The notes under the pieces: model-generated
Database searches by the model: none
What the model was told of the DNA's origin: nothing
What the model saw: only the letters and a program-made list of their open reading frames with translations
Assembly (NCBI GenBank): GCA_036264355.1
Contig: DATARD010000047.1
Span: 13,809-77,808 of the forward strand
Source: UBA5704 sp036264355
GTDB lineage: Bacteria; Acidobacteriota; Thermoanaerobaculia; Multivoradales; UBA5704
Direction of reading: 5' to 3'
DNA: 64,000 bases
Shown here: positions 33,246 to 41,737 of the stretch, in pieces
Numbering within the stretch: the stretch's first letter is position 1
Layout: the number at the start of each line of letters is the position of its first letter
Position numbers and translations under genes: made by a program

Positions 33246-34409
33246 ATGAGAGCGCTCCTCAGCACACCCCTCACCCTTTGCCTCCTGCTCTCCTGCGCGC
33301 CGTCCGGGAACGGCGCCGCGCGGCCGGCGATCTCCCACAGCCGGCTGCCGCTCAATCTGATCCACCTCCCTCCCGGCTTCAAGATCGACGTCTACGCCGA
33401 CGATCTTCCCAACGCGCGCCAGATGGCCTTGTCGCCGCAAGGCATTCTCTACGTCGGCTCCCTCGGTGCGGGCAAGGTCTATGCCGTGGTGGACAGCGAC
33501 AAGGACGGCCGGGCGGACAAGATCTACACCGTCGCGAGCGGCCTCAAGCTGCCGAGCGGGCTCGCCTGGCGCGACGGCGCGCTGTACATCGGAGCGGTGT
33601 CGAAGATCGTGCGCCTGCCGGGGATCGACGCCAGGCTCGCCAATCCGCCGGCTCCCGAAACGGTGTCCGAGGCGTTCCCGAAGGATGAGCATCACGGCTG
33701 GAAGTTCCTCGGCTTCGGACCGGACGGCAAGCTCTACGTGCCGGTGGGCGCACCGTGCAACCTGTGCGACGAGGACAACCCGATCTACGCCTCAATCACC
33801 CGCATCGCGATCGACCGCGAGGGCAAGGCGTCGGCGCCCGAGATCTACGCCCGCGGCGTGCGCAACACGGTGGGCTTCGACTGGCATCCGCAGACGCATG
33901 AGCTGTGGTTCACCGACAACGGCCGCGACATGCTCGGCGACGACATGCCGCCGGACGAGCTGAACCGTGCGCCGAAGGCGGGCCTCCACTTCGGGTTCCC
34001 GTACTGCCACGGCGGCGACATCGCCGATCCCAAGTTTGGCGCCGGCCATCCGTGCAGCAAGTACCAGCCGCCGGTCCAGAAGCTCGGCCCGCACGTGGCG
34101 TCGATCGGCATGCGCTTCTACACCGGAACGATGTTCCCGGCCGAGTACCGCAATCAGGTCTTCATTGCCGAGCACGGCTCATGGAACCGCAGCACACCGA
34201 TCGGCTACCGGGTCACCGTCGTCAAGCTGGACGCGCAGGGCAAGGCGGTCTCCTACCAGCCGTTCGCCGAGGGCTGGCTGCAGCATGGAGATGCCTGGGG
34301 ACGGCCGGCCGATGTGCTGGTGATGCCCGACGGCGCGCTCCTCGTCTCGGACGATCACGCCGGGGTGGTCTACCGCATCACCTATGCGGCGCCGCACAAG
34401 GCCGGGTGA
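33246..34409 (+). CDS. Exported PQQ-type sugar/sorbosone dehydrogenase-like lipoprotein
   Basis: The 387-residue protein begins with a lipoprotein-like signal (LTLCLLLSCAPSG, lipobox ending at a Cys near residue 18). A six-bladed propeller of the glucose/sorbosone dehydrogenase family follows: LPPGFKIDVYADDLPNARQMALSPQG, GHPC, GVRNTVGFDWHP, FTDNGRDMLGDDMPPDE, FIAEHGSWNRS. Relatives oxidise sugars or aldehydes using PQQ. No PQQ biosynthesis gene is nearby and cofactor use is not proved. Confidence 0.85.
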   Translation: MRALLSTPLTLCLLLSCAPSGNGAARPAISHSRLPLNLIHLPPGFKIDVYADDLPNARQMALSPQGILYVGSLGAGKVYAVVDSDKDGRADKIYTVASGLKLPSGLAWRDGALYIGAVSKIVRLPGIDARLANPPAPETVSEAFPKDEHHGWKFLGFGPDGKLYVPVGAPCNLCDEDNPIYASITRIAIDREGKASAPEIYARGVRNTVGFDWHPQTHELWFTDNGRDMLGDDMPPDELNRAPKAGLHFGFPYCHGGDIADPKFGAGHPCSKYQPPVQKLGPHVASIGMRFYTGTMFPAEYRNQVFIAEHGSWNRSTPIGYRVTVVKLDAQGKAVSYQPFAEGWLQHGDAWGRPADVLVMPDGALLVSDDHAGVVYRITYAAPHKAG

Positions 34410-34410
34410 A

Positions 34411-34434
34411 TCTTCGCCCTCCAGCGGGCGAAGA
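34411..34434. terminator. Hairpin directly after the PQQ-type dehydrogenase gene
   Basis: TCTTCGCCC (34411-34419) pairs perfectly with GGGCGAAGA (34426-34434) around a 6-base loop, starting one base after the stop codon. It is followed on the plus strand by AAAGA rather than a T-run, so it may act as an mRNA end stabiliser or a rho-assisted terminator. Confidence 0.5.
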
Positions 34435-34499
34435 AAAGATCGGGATGGCGGTACACAGTGTGATAGGCTGTCGCGCATCGACAAGACGGGGGTGAAAGA

Positions 34500-34913
34500 G
34501 TGGATCAGGAGCTGAGGGCCTATCTGGAGGAGCGGGAAGCCAGGATGGAAACTCGGATGGACGAGCGGTTCGCCCGAGTGGACGAGCGGTTCACCCGGAT
34601 GGACGAGCGGTTCGAGAGAGTGGAGACCGAAACCCGCCAGACCAGGGTTCTTGTGGAAGGTCTGCACGACACCGTCCGCCTGCTCGCCGAGGGGGTGATC
34701 GGCACCGGTGAGCGGATCGATGCTCTTCGCGAGGAGACCACGGGGAGGCTCGAAGAGATTAAGGGCTCTGTCGACATGATCCACAAGATCCTGGTCCCCC
34801 GCGTGAATAGCCTGGAAAACCGCGTGAAGATCCTGGAGGACAGAGCGGAGCGGGAGAACCGGGATGTCCTCGAGGTCATCCGCGAGAAATTCGGCCTCCG
34901 CCGTCAGGCCTGA
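34500..34913 (+). CDS. Coiled-coil protein with DERF repeats
   Basis: The 137-residue protein is almost wholly predicted helix. Residues 15-45 contain a 7-residue repeat of the type (V/M)DERFxR, followed by long heptad-like stretches rich in Glu, Arg and Leu (VETETRQTRVLVEGLHDTV, VNSLENRVKILEDRAEREN). It has no signal peptide or recognised domain, and function is unknown. It starts at GTG after GGGGTGAAAGA and its end overlaps the opposite nitrilase gene by 10 bp. Confidence 0.7.
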   Translation: MDQELRAYLEEREARMETRMDERFARVDERFTRMDERFERVETETRQTRVLVEGLHDTVRLLAEGVIGTGERIDALREETTGRLEEIKGSVDMIHKILVPRVNSLENRVKILEDRAERENRDVLEVIREKFGLRRQA

Positions 34914-35920
34914 TACCCAAGCTTCCGCTTCACTCCCACCGTCGCCTCGTCGTTCCCCTCGATGCTCAACTTCTCCCGGTCGGCGCCGCGCCCGGCCGGG
35001 TAGAAGCTCTCTCGATACATCGGGTAGCACTCGCTGCGCAGATGCCCCAGCGTCTGATGGCCACGGCGGGTGGCCCTCTCGTGGCGCAGGGCGCCGACGT
35101 CGAGCGGGCCGACGACGATCTTCTCCCCCGGACCGGGATCGGCCTGCGCCAGGATCCGTCCTTCGAAATCGACGATCATGCTGCCGCCCGGCCAGGAGAA
35201 GGGGGGATAGTGGGAGAGGCTCGCCGCCTGGTTCGACGCCACCACGTAGGCGATGTTTTCGAGCGCCCGGCAGCGGTTCACCACCGTCCACCAGTCCATC
35301 GGCGCGGTCGCCCCCCAGGGGTCCATGTAGGCCGAGACGCGGATCAGCACCTCGGCGCCGTTGGCGGTCAGTTGGCGAAGCGTCTCCGGGAACAGCCAGT
35401 CGTAGCAGATCGCCACCCCCAGCTTGCCGATCGGCGTGTCGACGACCGGGAACATCTCCTCGTCGTAGCCGGGGAGGTCGTGCGGGCTGGCGTGGACCTC
35501 CCAGGGAATCCAGGGATTGACCTTGCGGTATTTCGAAAGGATGCCGTCCGGCCCGATCAGGCAGGTGGTGTTGAAGACGGCGCCGGGATATTTCTCGTCG
35601 CTTTCGAGGAACGTTCCGGTCTGGATCCAGATTCCGAGCTCCTTCGCTTTCGCGATATAGCGTTCGGTGTGCTCGTTGGGGATCGGCACCGCCAGCTTGT
35701 CGAGCAGCTCGCGGGCGGTGGGATAGACCGGAGCGGCATGCGCGAACTCGGGAAAGACGACGAGCTTGACGGGCAGGAAAGGTGCATAGCCTCCCACGGC
35801 ATGATCGATCATGTTGATCATCCGGTCCACGTGCGCTTTGATTCCGGAACGATGGCCCGGGTTTCCGAAATCGACCTGGCAGGCCGCCGCCGCATAACGA
35901 AGTTTTTCTTCACCGCTCAT
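34904..35920 (-). CDS. Carbon-nitrogen hydrolase (nitrilase superfamily)
   Basis: The 338-residue protein has the catalytic triad regions of the superfamily: Glu in LVVFPEFAHA, Lys in LSKYRKVNPWIPWEVH and Cys in GVAICYDWLFPETLR. Such enzymes hydrolyse nitriles, amides or carbamoyl amino acids. The long loop after the cysteine (AYMDPWGATAPMDWWTVVNRCRALEN) resembles amidase and beta-ureidopropionase branches; the exact substrate cannot be assigned. It is transcribed toward the coiled-coil gene. Confidence 0.87.
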   Translation of the reverse strand: MSGEEKLRYAAAACQVDFGNPGHRSGIKAHVDRMINMIDHAVGGYAPFLPVKLVVFPEFAHAAPVYPTARELLDKLAVPIPNEHTERYIAKAKELGIWIQTGTFLESDEKYPGAVFNTTCLIGPDGILSKYRKVNPWIPWEVHASPHDLPGYDEEMFPVVDTPIGKLGVAICYDWLFPETLRQLTANGAEVLIRVSAYMDPWGATAPMDWWTVVNRCRALENIAYVVASNQAASLSHYPPFSWPGGSMIVDFEGRILAQADPGPGEKIVVGPLDVGALRHERATRRGHQTLGHLRSECYPMYRESFYPAGRGADREKLSIEGNDEATVGVKRKLGYQA

Positions 35921-36033
35921 GAACAGGGATTCTAACCCCAGGTGATGGTGTAACGGAGCCCTCGGCTCCGGCGCCTGTCAAAAGGGGGCCGAGCTATCCG
36001 CCGCCGGTCGGCGGGAGTAGAATCGACGAGGCG

Positions 36034-37659
36034 ATGGAAGGTTCAGCATCAAAGCCGGCACGTTGGATCGTTGTAGGACGGGGCGATCGTGTGGGCCGGC
36101 TCCTGCTGGAGCGCCTGGGGGAGCGGGCTCGTTTCATTCCGGACAGCGGCGGGTTTGACGACTTTGCTGCCGAGCTGGAGGCTCCCGGGACGGAGGCGAT
36201 CGTCTATCGACCCCCGCTTCGCAGCGATCAAGCGGATCGTCCTGACCTGGCGGCTGCGGAGGTGTTCTTGCAGGCGTTCGCTCGGGCTGCGAAAGCTCCG
36301 GCCCGTCTCGTTCTCCTGTCGAGCGCCGCCGCGATCGATCCCAGCCATCACAATATTGGCTATCTCACCGAGGAGCACCGGTCGCCGGGGCGCAATCCGA
36401 TCGCGCGCGCCTGGCTCGATTTCGAGGCTCTCGCCGCGGCTCGCCTGCCGGGAATGGAACAAATTGTGCTGCGCCCGGCGCCGGTGATCTCGCACGACGG
36501 AAACAACTTCTTCGCGCGCTTGCTGCGCAGCCGGATTGCCATGGTGCCGGCAGGCTACGATCCTTCCCTCCAACTGCTCAGTGGCGAAGACCTCGCCGGA
36601 GCGGTGCTCTGCGCGCTGGAGCGTGGAGCCGGCCGGCCGGGGCTCTATCACGTGGCGCCGGCCGGCGCCATGCCGGTCCGCGGAGCGCTCCGTCTGGCGG
36701 GAGTCCGGCGTGTGGCCTTTCCCCGCTGGGGTGCCCAGCTCGACTATCTTCGCCACAACTGGACCGTCTCGGGCGGCAAGATCGCCGACGAGCTCGGTTT
36801 CAAGCCGATGAAGACGAGCGCCGAGGCTCTGCTCGACACATTGGACGTCACCGCTGCTCCCTGTCCGAGCTTCGATCCCTACGGACTCGACACCGGCTAT
36901 ATCGCCGCGTATTCGCGCACGCTGTTCCATTTTCTCCACGACATCTACTGGCGGATCGAGCACGAAGGGCTGGAGAACGTGCCACGGCAGGGACCGGCCG
37001 TTCTCACCGGCGTGCACCGCGGCTTCATGCCGTGGGACGGCGTCATGGCGCTCCATCTGCTGCGCCGGGAGATCGGCCGCATCCCGCGTTTTCTGATCCA
37101 TCCCTGTCTGATCAAGTTTCCGTTCCTGGCCAACTACATGACCAAGCTGGGCGGCCTTCTCGCCTGCCAGGAGAACGCCGACTGGGTGCTCGGCCAGGGC
37201 GAGATCCTCGGCATGTTTCCGGAGGGGATCCATGGCGCCTTCACGATGTACCGCGACGCCTACCGGTTGGGCCGTTTCGGCCGCGACGAATACGTCAAGA
37301 TGGCGTTGCGCAACCGGGCGCCGATCGTTCCCTTCGTGACCGTGGGAAGCGCCGAGACCTATCCGATCCTGGCCCGGATCAATTCGCGCCTGGTGCGGCG
37401 GGTGGCCGAATGGCCGTACCTGCCGATCACTCCGACGTTTCCACTGCCCGGATTTCCACTCCCGTCGAAGTGGCACACCTGGTTCCTCGAGCCGATCCCT
37501 GTGCAGACGATGCATCCGCCGGAGGCCGCGGACGATCCGGCGGTGGTGCGGGCGCTGAGCGCCATGGTCCGCGCACGGATGGAGGCGGCGATCCAGGACA
37601 TGCTGGCGCGCCGCAAGTCGGTATTCTTCGGCTCGATTTTCAAGGAAGCGACGCTGTGA
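36034..37659 (+). CDS. NAD-dependent epimerase-like domain fused to an LPLAT acyltransferase
   Basis: The 541-residue protein joins a Rossmann/SDR-like half (about 1-270: WIVVGRGDRVGRLLLERL, VLLSSAAAIDPSHHNIGYLTEE, LRPAPVI) to an LPLAT acyltransferase half (about 305-535). The second half carries PAVLTGVHRGFMPWDGVMAL (the His/Asp catalytic block, spaced wider than HX4D), LGMFPEGIHG and RAPIVPFVTVG. It probably acylates a lipid or lyso-lipid; the SDR half may be structural since a typical YxxxK pair is not evident. It is the first gene of the 22-kb run, and its stop overlaps the next start (GTGA), so it may attach an acyl product of this pathway to a carrier (inference). Confidence 0.8.
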   Translation: MEGSASKPARWIVVGRGDRVGRLLLERLGERARFIPDSGGFDDFAAELEAPGTEAIVYRPPLRSDQADRPDLAAAEVFLQAFARAAKAPARLVLLSSAAAIDPSHHNIGYLTEEHRSPGRNPIARAWLDFEALAAARLPGMEQIVLRPAPVISHDGNNFFARLLRSRIAMVPAGYDPSLQLLSGEDLAGAVLCALERGAGRPGLYHVAPAGAMPVRGALRLAGVRRVAFPRWGAQLDYLRHNWTVSGGKIADELGFKPMKTSAEALLDTLDVTAAPCPSFDPYGLDTGYIAAYSRTLFHFLHDIYWRIEHEGLENVPRQGPAVLTGVHRGFMPWDGVMALHLLRREIGRIPRFLIHPCLIKFPFLANYMTKLGGLLACQENADWVLGQGEILGMFPEGIHGAFTMYRDAYRLGRFGRDEYVKMALRNRAPIVPFVTVGSAETYPILARINSRLVRRVAEWPYLPITPTFPLPGFPLPSKWHTWFLEPIPVQTMHPPEAADDPAVVRALSAMVRARMEAAIQDMLARRKSVFFGSIFKEATL

Positions 37660-40013
37660 GGCCGGCCCGTCTGGTGTGTGGCGCCCTGCTCGCCATGATT
37701 CTGATCGCTGCCGCTCCGGCGGACCGCTGGTTCGAAGACGTCACCGCGCGCGCCGGTCTGGCGCACAAGCACTCCAATCGCGTCTTCCACAATCCCTACG
37801 CCGCGATCATGGCGGGCTACACGGCGCTCGGCGCCGCGGCGGCGGTGGCCGACTACGACGGCGACGGCTATGAGGACCTCTTCGTCACCGACTCCGCGGA
37901 GAACGGCAAGAACCACCTCTACCACAATGATTTCGGAAAGACCGGCAAGCTGACCTTTACCGACGTCGCGGCCGAAGCCGGCGTGGCCGACGGCAACGAC
38001 GCCGAGAACGCCTCGGCCGATGCGCTCTGGTTTGACTACGACAACGACGGCCGGCCCGATCTGCTGCTCGTCCGCTTCGGCCACAACAAGCTCTACCACA
38101 ACCTGGGCAACGGCAAGTTCCGCGACGTCACCCGCGAGGCCGGCCTCGACCGCTATCTGAACGCGATCACCGCCATCGCCTTCGACTACGACCGCGACGG
38201 GCATGTCGATCTCTTCGTCGGCTCCTATTTCCAGCCGATCAACATTTTCCATCCCGACACGCCGCGCTTCTTTCCGGAAAGCTTCGAGACCGCCAACAAC
38301 GGCGGCGGCGTCACCGTCTTCCACAACAACGGCAACGGCACCTTCACGGATGTCACGGAGAAGGTGGGCATCCACGTCTCGGGCTGGACCCTCGACCTCG
38401 GGCACGGCGACGCGGACAACGACGGCGACGACGACCTTTACATCGCCTGCGATTTCGGCACCGACCGGTTCTTCCTCAACAATGGGAACGGTACCTTCAC
38501 CGACCGTACGAAAGAGGTGATCGGCATCGACACCAAGAAGGGGATGAACGCCGAGTGGGGGGATTACGACAACGACGGCTGGCTCGACGTCTTCGTCACC
38601 AATATCACCGATGACTACCTGCGCGAGGGGAATTTTCTCTGGCGCAACAATGGAAATGGGAACGGGGGAAACCTGACGTTCTCCGACGTGGCGGCGGAGA
38701 CGGGGGTGCGCGATACAGGATGGGGATGGGCCGGTAAATTCTTCGACTATGACAACGACGGCTGGCTCGATCTCTACGTCGTCAACGGCTGGGTGTCGGC
38801 CGGACCGCAGAGCTACGTTCCCGACATCTTCGAGATGATCGTCCGCCCCGGAGTGGACTTTACCGACGCGCGCAACTGGCCGCCGATGGGCGGCAAGAGC
38901 CTCTCCGGGTACCAGAAGAAAAAACTCTTCCACAACCTTGGCGGCGTGTTCAAGGACGAGGCCGCGCGGCACGGGCTCGACTCGACGCGCGACGGCCGCG
39001 GTATTGCCGTGGCCGATTTCGACAACGACGGCCGGCTCGATCTGTTCGTGACCAATGCGAACGCCGAGCCGTTCCTGTACCACAACATCGCTCCTGCCGC
39101 GCATTGGGCCGGTTTCGTCCTCGAGGGCCGCGCCTCCAACCGCGACGCGATCGGCGCCCAGTTGCGGCTCACCGCCGGCGGGCGGACCCTGCTGCGGTTC
39201 GTCGACGGCGGCAACGGCTTCGCCAGCCAGAGCACCCGGCGGGCCTATTTCGGATTGGGAGCGACTGACCGCGCCGACCGCCTGGAGATCCGCTGGCCGT
39301 CGGGACGGCGGCAGGTGATCGAAAAACCACCCGTCGATCGCATCGTGCGGATCGTCGAGGGCGAGGCATCCCTCGACGATCTCGAGCGCGCGCTCGCCGC
39401 CGACCCGGACAGCCTGCGCGCCGCCAGCGAATACCGCATGGCGGTGATCAAGACGAACGCTTACGATCGCTCGATCCCGTTCTTTGAGAAGCTGGTGGCG
39501 GATCATCCGCAGTCGGCGCATGCCTGGCTCAATTACGGCTACGCCATCGTCGACAAGATTCCGGCCGCGGGCTCGATCACCCAGGTGATTCTGGCCAACA
39601 ACGCGCTCAAGCAGTTCTCGAAATCGATCGAGCTGGAGCGGAGCTGGCTCGCCCTCTACACGCGCGGTAACAGCTATCTCTATTGGCCCAAGGTGTTCGG
39701 CCGCGCGCCGCTGGGCGTCGCGGATCTCGAAGAGGCGGTGGGGCTCGTGCGCAAGGAGGCGCAGGAGGCGAAAAAGCTCAAGCGGGTCTACGCCCGCTCG
39801 TTCGTGGCGTTAGGCGACGCCTACTGGAAGACCGAGCAGCCGGAGAGAGCACGGGCGGCCTGGGAGGAAGGATTGAAGCTCTTCCCCGGCGACGCGCAGC
39901 TCCAGGCTCGCCTGGCTCACGAAGGGGACGAGCTGACCGCCTATATCGACGATCAGCTCGATCCCAACAAGCGGGTGGACACCGATCTCAAACCGCTGCT
40001 GGACGGGGATTGA
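37656..40013 (+). CDS. Exported CRTAC1-family FG-GAP/ASPIC-UnbV protein with C-terminal TPRs
   Basis: The 785-residue protein has a signal peptide (LVCGALLAMILIAAAPADR) and repeated FG-GAP/VCBS calcium-binding blades (VADYDGDGYEDLFVTD, FDYDNDGRPDLLLVRF, GDYDNDGWLDVFVTN and others). An ASPIC/UnbV domain follows (SNRDAIGAQLRL, FVDGGNGFASQS, LEIRWPSGRRQ), then about 200 residues of TPR-like helices. The CRTAC1 group folds as a beta-propeller outside the cytoplasm; functions are largely unknown. It begins with GTG overlapping the acyltransferase stop, and its own stop overlaps the next CRTAC1 gene. Confidence 0.88.
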   Translation: MRPARLVCGALLAMILIAAAPADRWFEDVTARAGLAHKHSNRVFHNPYAAIMAGYTALGAAAAVADYDGDGYEDLFVTDSAENGKNHLYHNDFGKTGKLTFTDVAAEAGVADGNDAENASADALWFDYDNDGRPDLLLVRFGHNKLYHNLGNGKFRDVTREAGLDRYLNAITAIAFDYDRDGHVDLFVGSYFQPINIFHPDTPRFFPESFETANNGGGVTVFHNNGNGTFTDVTEKVGIHVSGWTLDLGHGDADNDGDDDLYIACDFGTDRFFLNNGNGTFTDRTKEVIGIDTKKGMNAEWGDYDNDGWLDVFVTNITDDYLREGNFLWRNNGNGNGGNLTFSDVAAETGVRDTGWGWAGKFFDYDNDGWLDLYVVNGWVSAGPQSYVPDIFEMIVRPGVDFTDARNWPPMGGKSLSGYQKKKLFHNLGGVFKDEAARHGLDSTRDGRGIAVADFDNDGRLDLFVTNANAEPFLYHNIAPAAHWAGFVLEGRASNRDAIGAQLRLTAGGRTLLRFVDGGNGFASQSTRRAYFGLGATDRADRLEIRWPSGRRQVIEKPPVDRIVRIVEGEASLDDLERALAADPDSLRAASEYRMAVIKTNAYDRSIPFFEKLVADHPQSAHAWLNYGYAIVDKIPAAGSITQVILANNALKQFSKSIELERSWLALYTRGNSYLYWPKVFGRAPLGVADLEEAVGLVRKEAQEAKKLKRVYARSFVALGDAYWKTEQPERARAAWEEGLKLFPGDAQLQARLAHEGDELTAYIDDQLDPNKRVDTDLKPLLDGD

Positions 40014-41737
40014 TGGTGCGCCGTTTCGTACTGGCGGCCCTGGCTCTTTTCGCGGCGTCTCTCGCTGTCGCGGCGCCGATCCGTTTCGAGGAGATCGGCG
40101 AGAAAGCTGGCGCGCGTTTCGTGCACCACACCCACAAGTTCACCGGCAAGAACGCCGACGTGCTCGGCATGTTCACCTCCGGCGGTGCCGCGGTCGCGGT
40201 GGGCGATTTCGACGGCGACGGCGATGACGATCTGTTCATCACCGACTCCGGCACCGGCCGCACCAGCCATCTGCTGCGGAACAACTTCGCCGAGACCGGC
40301 AAGCTCACGTTCACCGACGTCACCGCCGAGGCTGGGGTGGGAGGCGGCAACGATCCGCATTCGATCGTCTCCGACGCCATCTGGTTCGACGCCGACAACG
40401 ACGGCCGGCCGGATCTCCTGGTCGCCCGTTTCGGCACGCCGATCCTCTATCACAACGAGGGGAACGGAAAGTTCCGTGACGTCACGGCGGCCTCCGGGCT
40501 CAACAAATTCGCCAACACGATCGCCGTCATCGCCTTCGATTACGACAACGACGGCCGTCTCGATCTGCTGTTCGGCAACTATTTTCCGCCCGTCAACCTG
40601 ATCGATCTCCCGACGCCGCACGTGCTGCCCAACAATCTCGACGCCGCGGACAACGGCGGTGGCGTCACCCTGTGGCGGAACGTGACGCCGCCCGGCTCCT
40701 CGGATCTCCGTTTCGTCGACGTGACCGAGCAGGCCGGTCTGGCGAAAGACACCCAGTGGACCCTCGACGTCGGCCACGCCGACTTGAACAACGACGGCTG
40801 GCAGGACCTCTATCTGGCCGACGACTACGGCACCGATCATCTATTCATCAATCAGGGGGGCACCTTCCGCGACGTCACGAAGACGGCGGTGGGCTTCGAC
40901 ACCAAGAAGGGGATGAACGTCGATTTCGCCGACTACGATCACGACGGCTGGCTGGACATCTATGTCACCAACATCACCGATGAATACATGAAAGAGTGCA
41001 ACATGCTCTGGCACAACAACCGGGACGGCACGTTCACCGATCTGGCCCGGGAGAGCGGCACCTGCAATACTCTCTGGGGCTGGGCCGCCAAGTTCGGCGA
41101 TTTTGATGACGACGGCTGGGAGGATCTGTTCGTGGTGAACGGCCTGCGCTCGGCGGGGCCGAAGAATTATATCCCGGTGCTGCTCGACATGATCGTCACG
41201 CCGGGGATCGATTTCACTGATGTGAACAACTGGCCGCCGATCCATGACATGAGCTGGAGCGGCCATCAAAAGAAGAAGCTCTTCCGGAATCTGGGAGATC
41301 AGACCTTCAAGGAGGTGGCCGCCGAGGCCGGCGTCGCCAACGATCTCGACGGCCGGGGGATCGGCGTGGCGGACTTCGACAACGACGGCCTGCTCGATCT
41401 CTACGAGACCAATGTCGATCAGCCCTCCCTGCTCTATCATGGCGTCTCGGCGCCGCATGGACACTGGATCGAGCTGACTCTGGTGGGCACGAAGTCGAAC
41501 CGCGATGCGATCGGCGCCCGTGTGACGGTGCGAGCGGGCGCCAACACCTGGATTCGAGAGGTGAACGGCGGCAACGGCTACGCGAGCCAGAGCTCGAAGC
41601 GGGTGCATGTCGGACTGGGTACCGCCACCAGGATCGATTCGCTGGTGGTGCGCTGGCCGAGCGGCCGGGTGGAAAGCTTCACGGTGCCGGTCGATAAGAT
41701 TTCGACGCTCAAGGAAGGGGAGGGAACCGCAAAGTGA
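40013..41737 (+). CDS. Exported CRTAC1-family FG-GAP/ASPIC-UnbV protein, second
   Basis: The 574-residue protein has a signal peptide (FVLAALALFAASLAVAA), FG-GAP blades (VGDFDGDGDDDLFITD, FDADNDGRPDLLVARF, GDFDDDGWEDLFVVNG) and an ASPIC/UnbV end (SNRDAIGARVTV, VNGGNGYASQS, LVVRWPSGRVE). It is a close paralogue of the previous gene without the TPR tail. The TGATG overlap with its neighbour indicates coupled translation. A structural or redox-partner role outside the membrane is inference. Confidence 0.88.
   Translation: MVRRFVLAALALFAASLAVAAPIRFEEIGEKAGARFVHHTHKFTGKNADVLGMFTSGGAAVAVGDFDGDGDDDLFITDSGTGRTSHLLRNNFAETGKLTFTDVTAEAGVGGGNDPHSIVSDAIWFDADNDGRPDLLVARFGTPILYHNEGNGKFRDVTAASGLNKFANTIAVIAFDYDNDGRLDLLFGNYFPPVNLIDLPTPHVLPNNLDAADNGGGVTLWRNVTPPGSSDLRFVDVTEQAGLAKDTQWTLDVGHADLNNDGWQDLYLADDYGTDHLFINQGGTFRDVTKTAVGFDTKKGMNVDFADYDHDGWLDIYVTNITDEYMKECNMLWHNNRDGTFTDLARESGTCNTLWGWAAKFGDFDDDGWEDLFVVNGLRSAGPKNYIPVLLDMIVTPGIDFTDVNNWPPIHDMSWSGHQKKKLFRNLGDQTFKEVAAEAGVANDLDGRGIGVADFDNDGLLDLYETNVDQPSLLYHGVSAPHGHWIELTLVGTKSNRDAIGARVTVRAGANTWIREVNGGNGYASQSSKRVHVGLGTATRIDSLVVRWPSGRVESFTVPVDKISTLKEGEGTAK

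Noticed and set aside
36010..36033. TAGAAT as a -10 box before the SDR/acyltransferase gene
   Set aside because: No -35-like hexamer lies at 16-18 bp spacing, so the promoter of the 22-kb run remains unassigned.
37359..39521. 720-codon minus-strand frame opposite the first CRTAC1 gene
   Set aside because: It is the antisense of FG-GAP repeats (VVVV/IEPAVVV patterns), not a gene.
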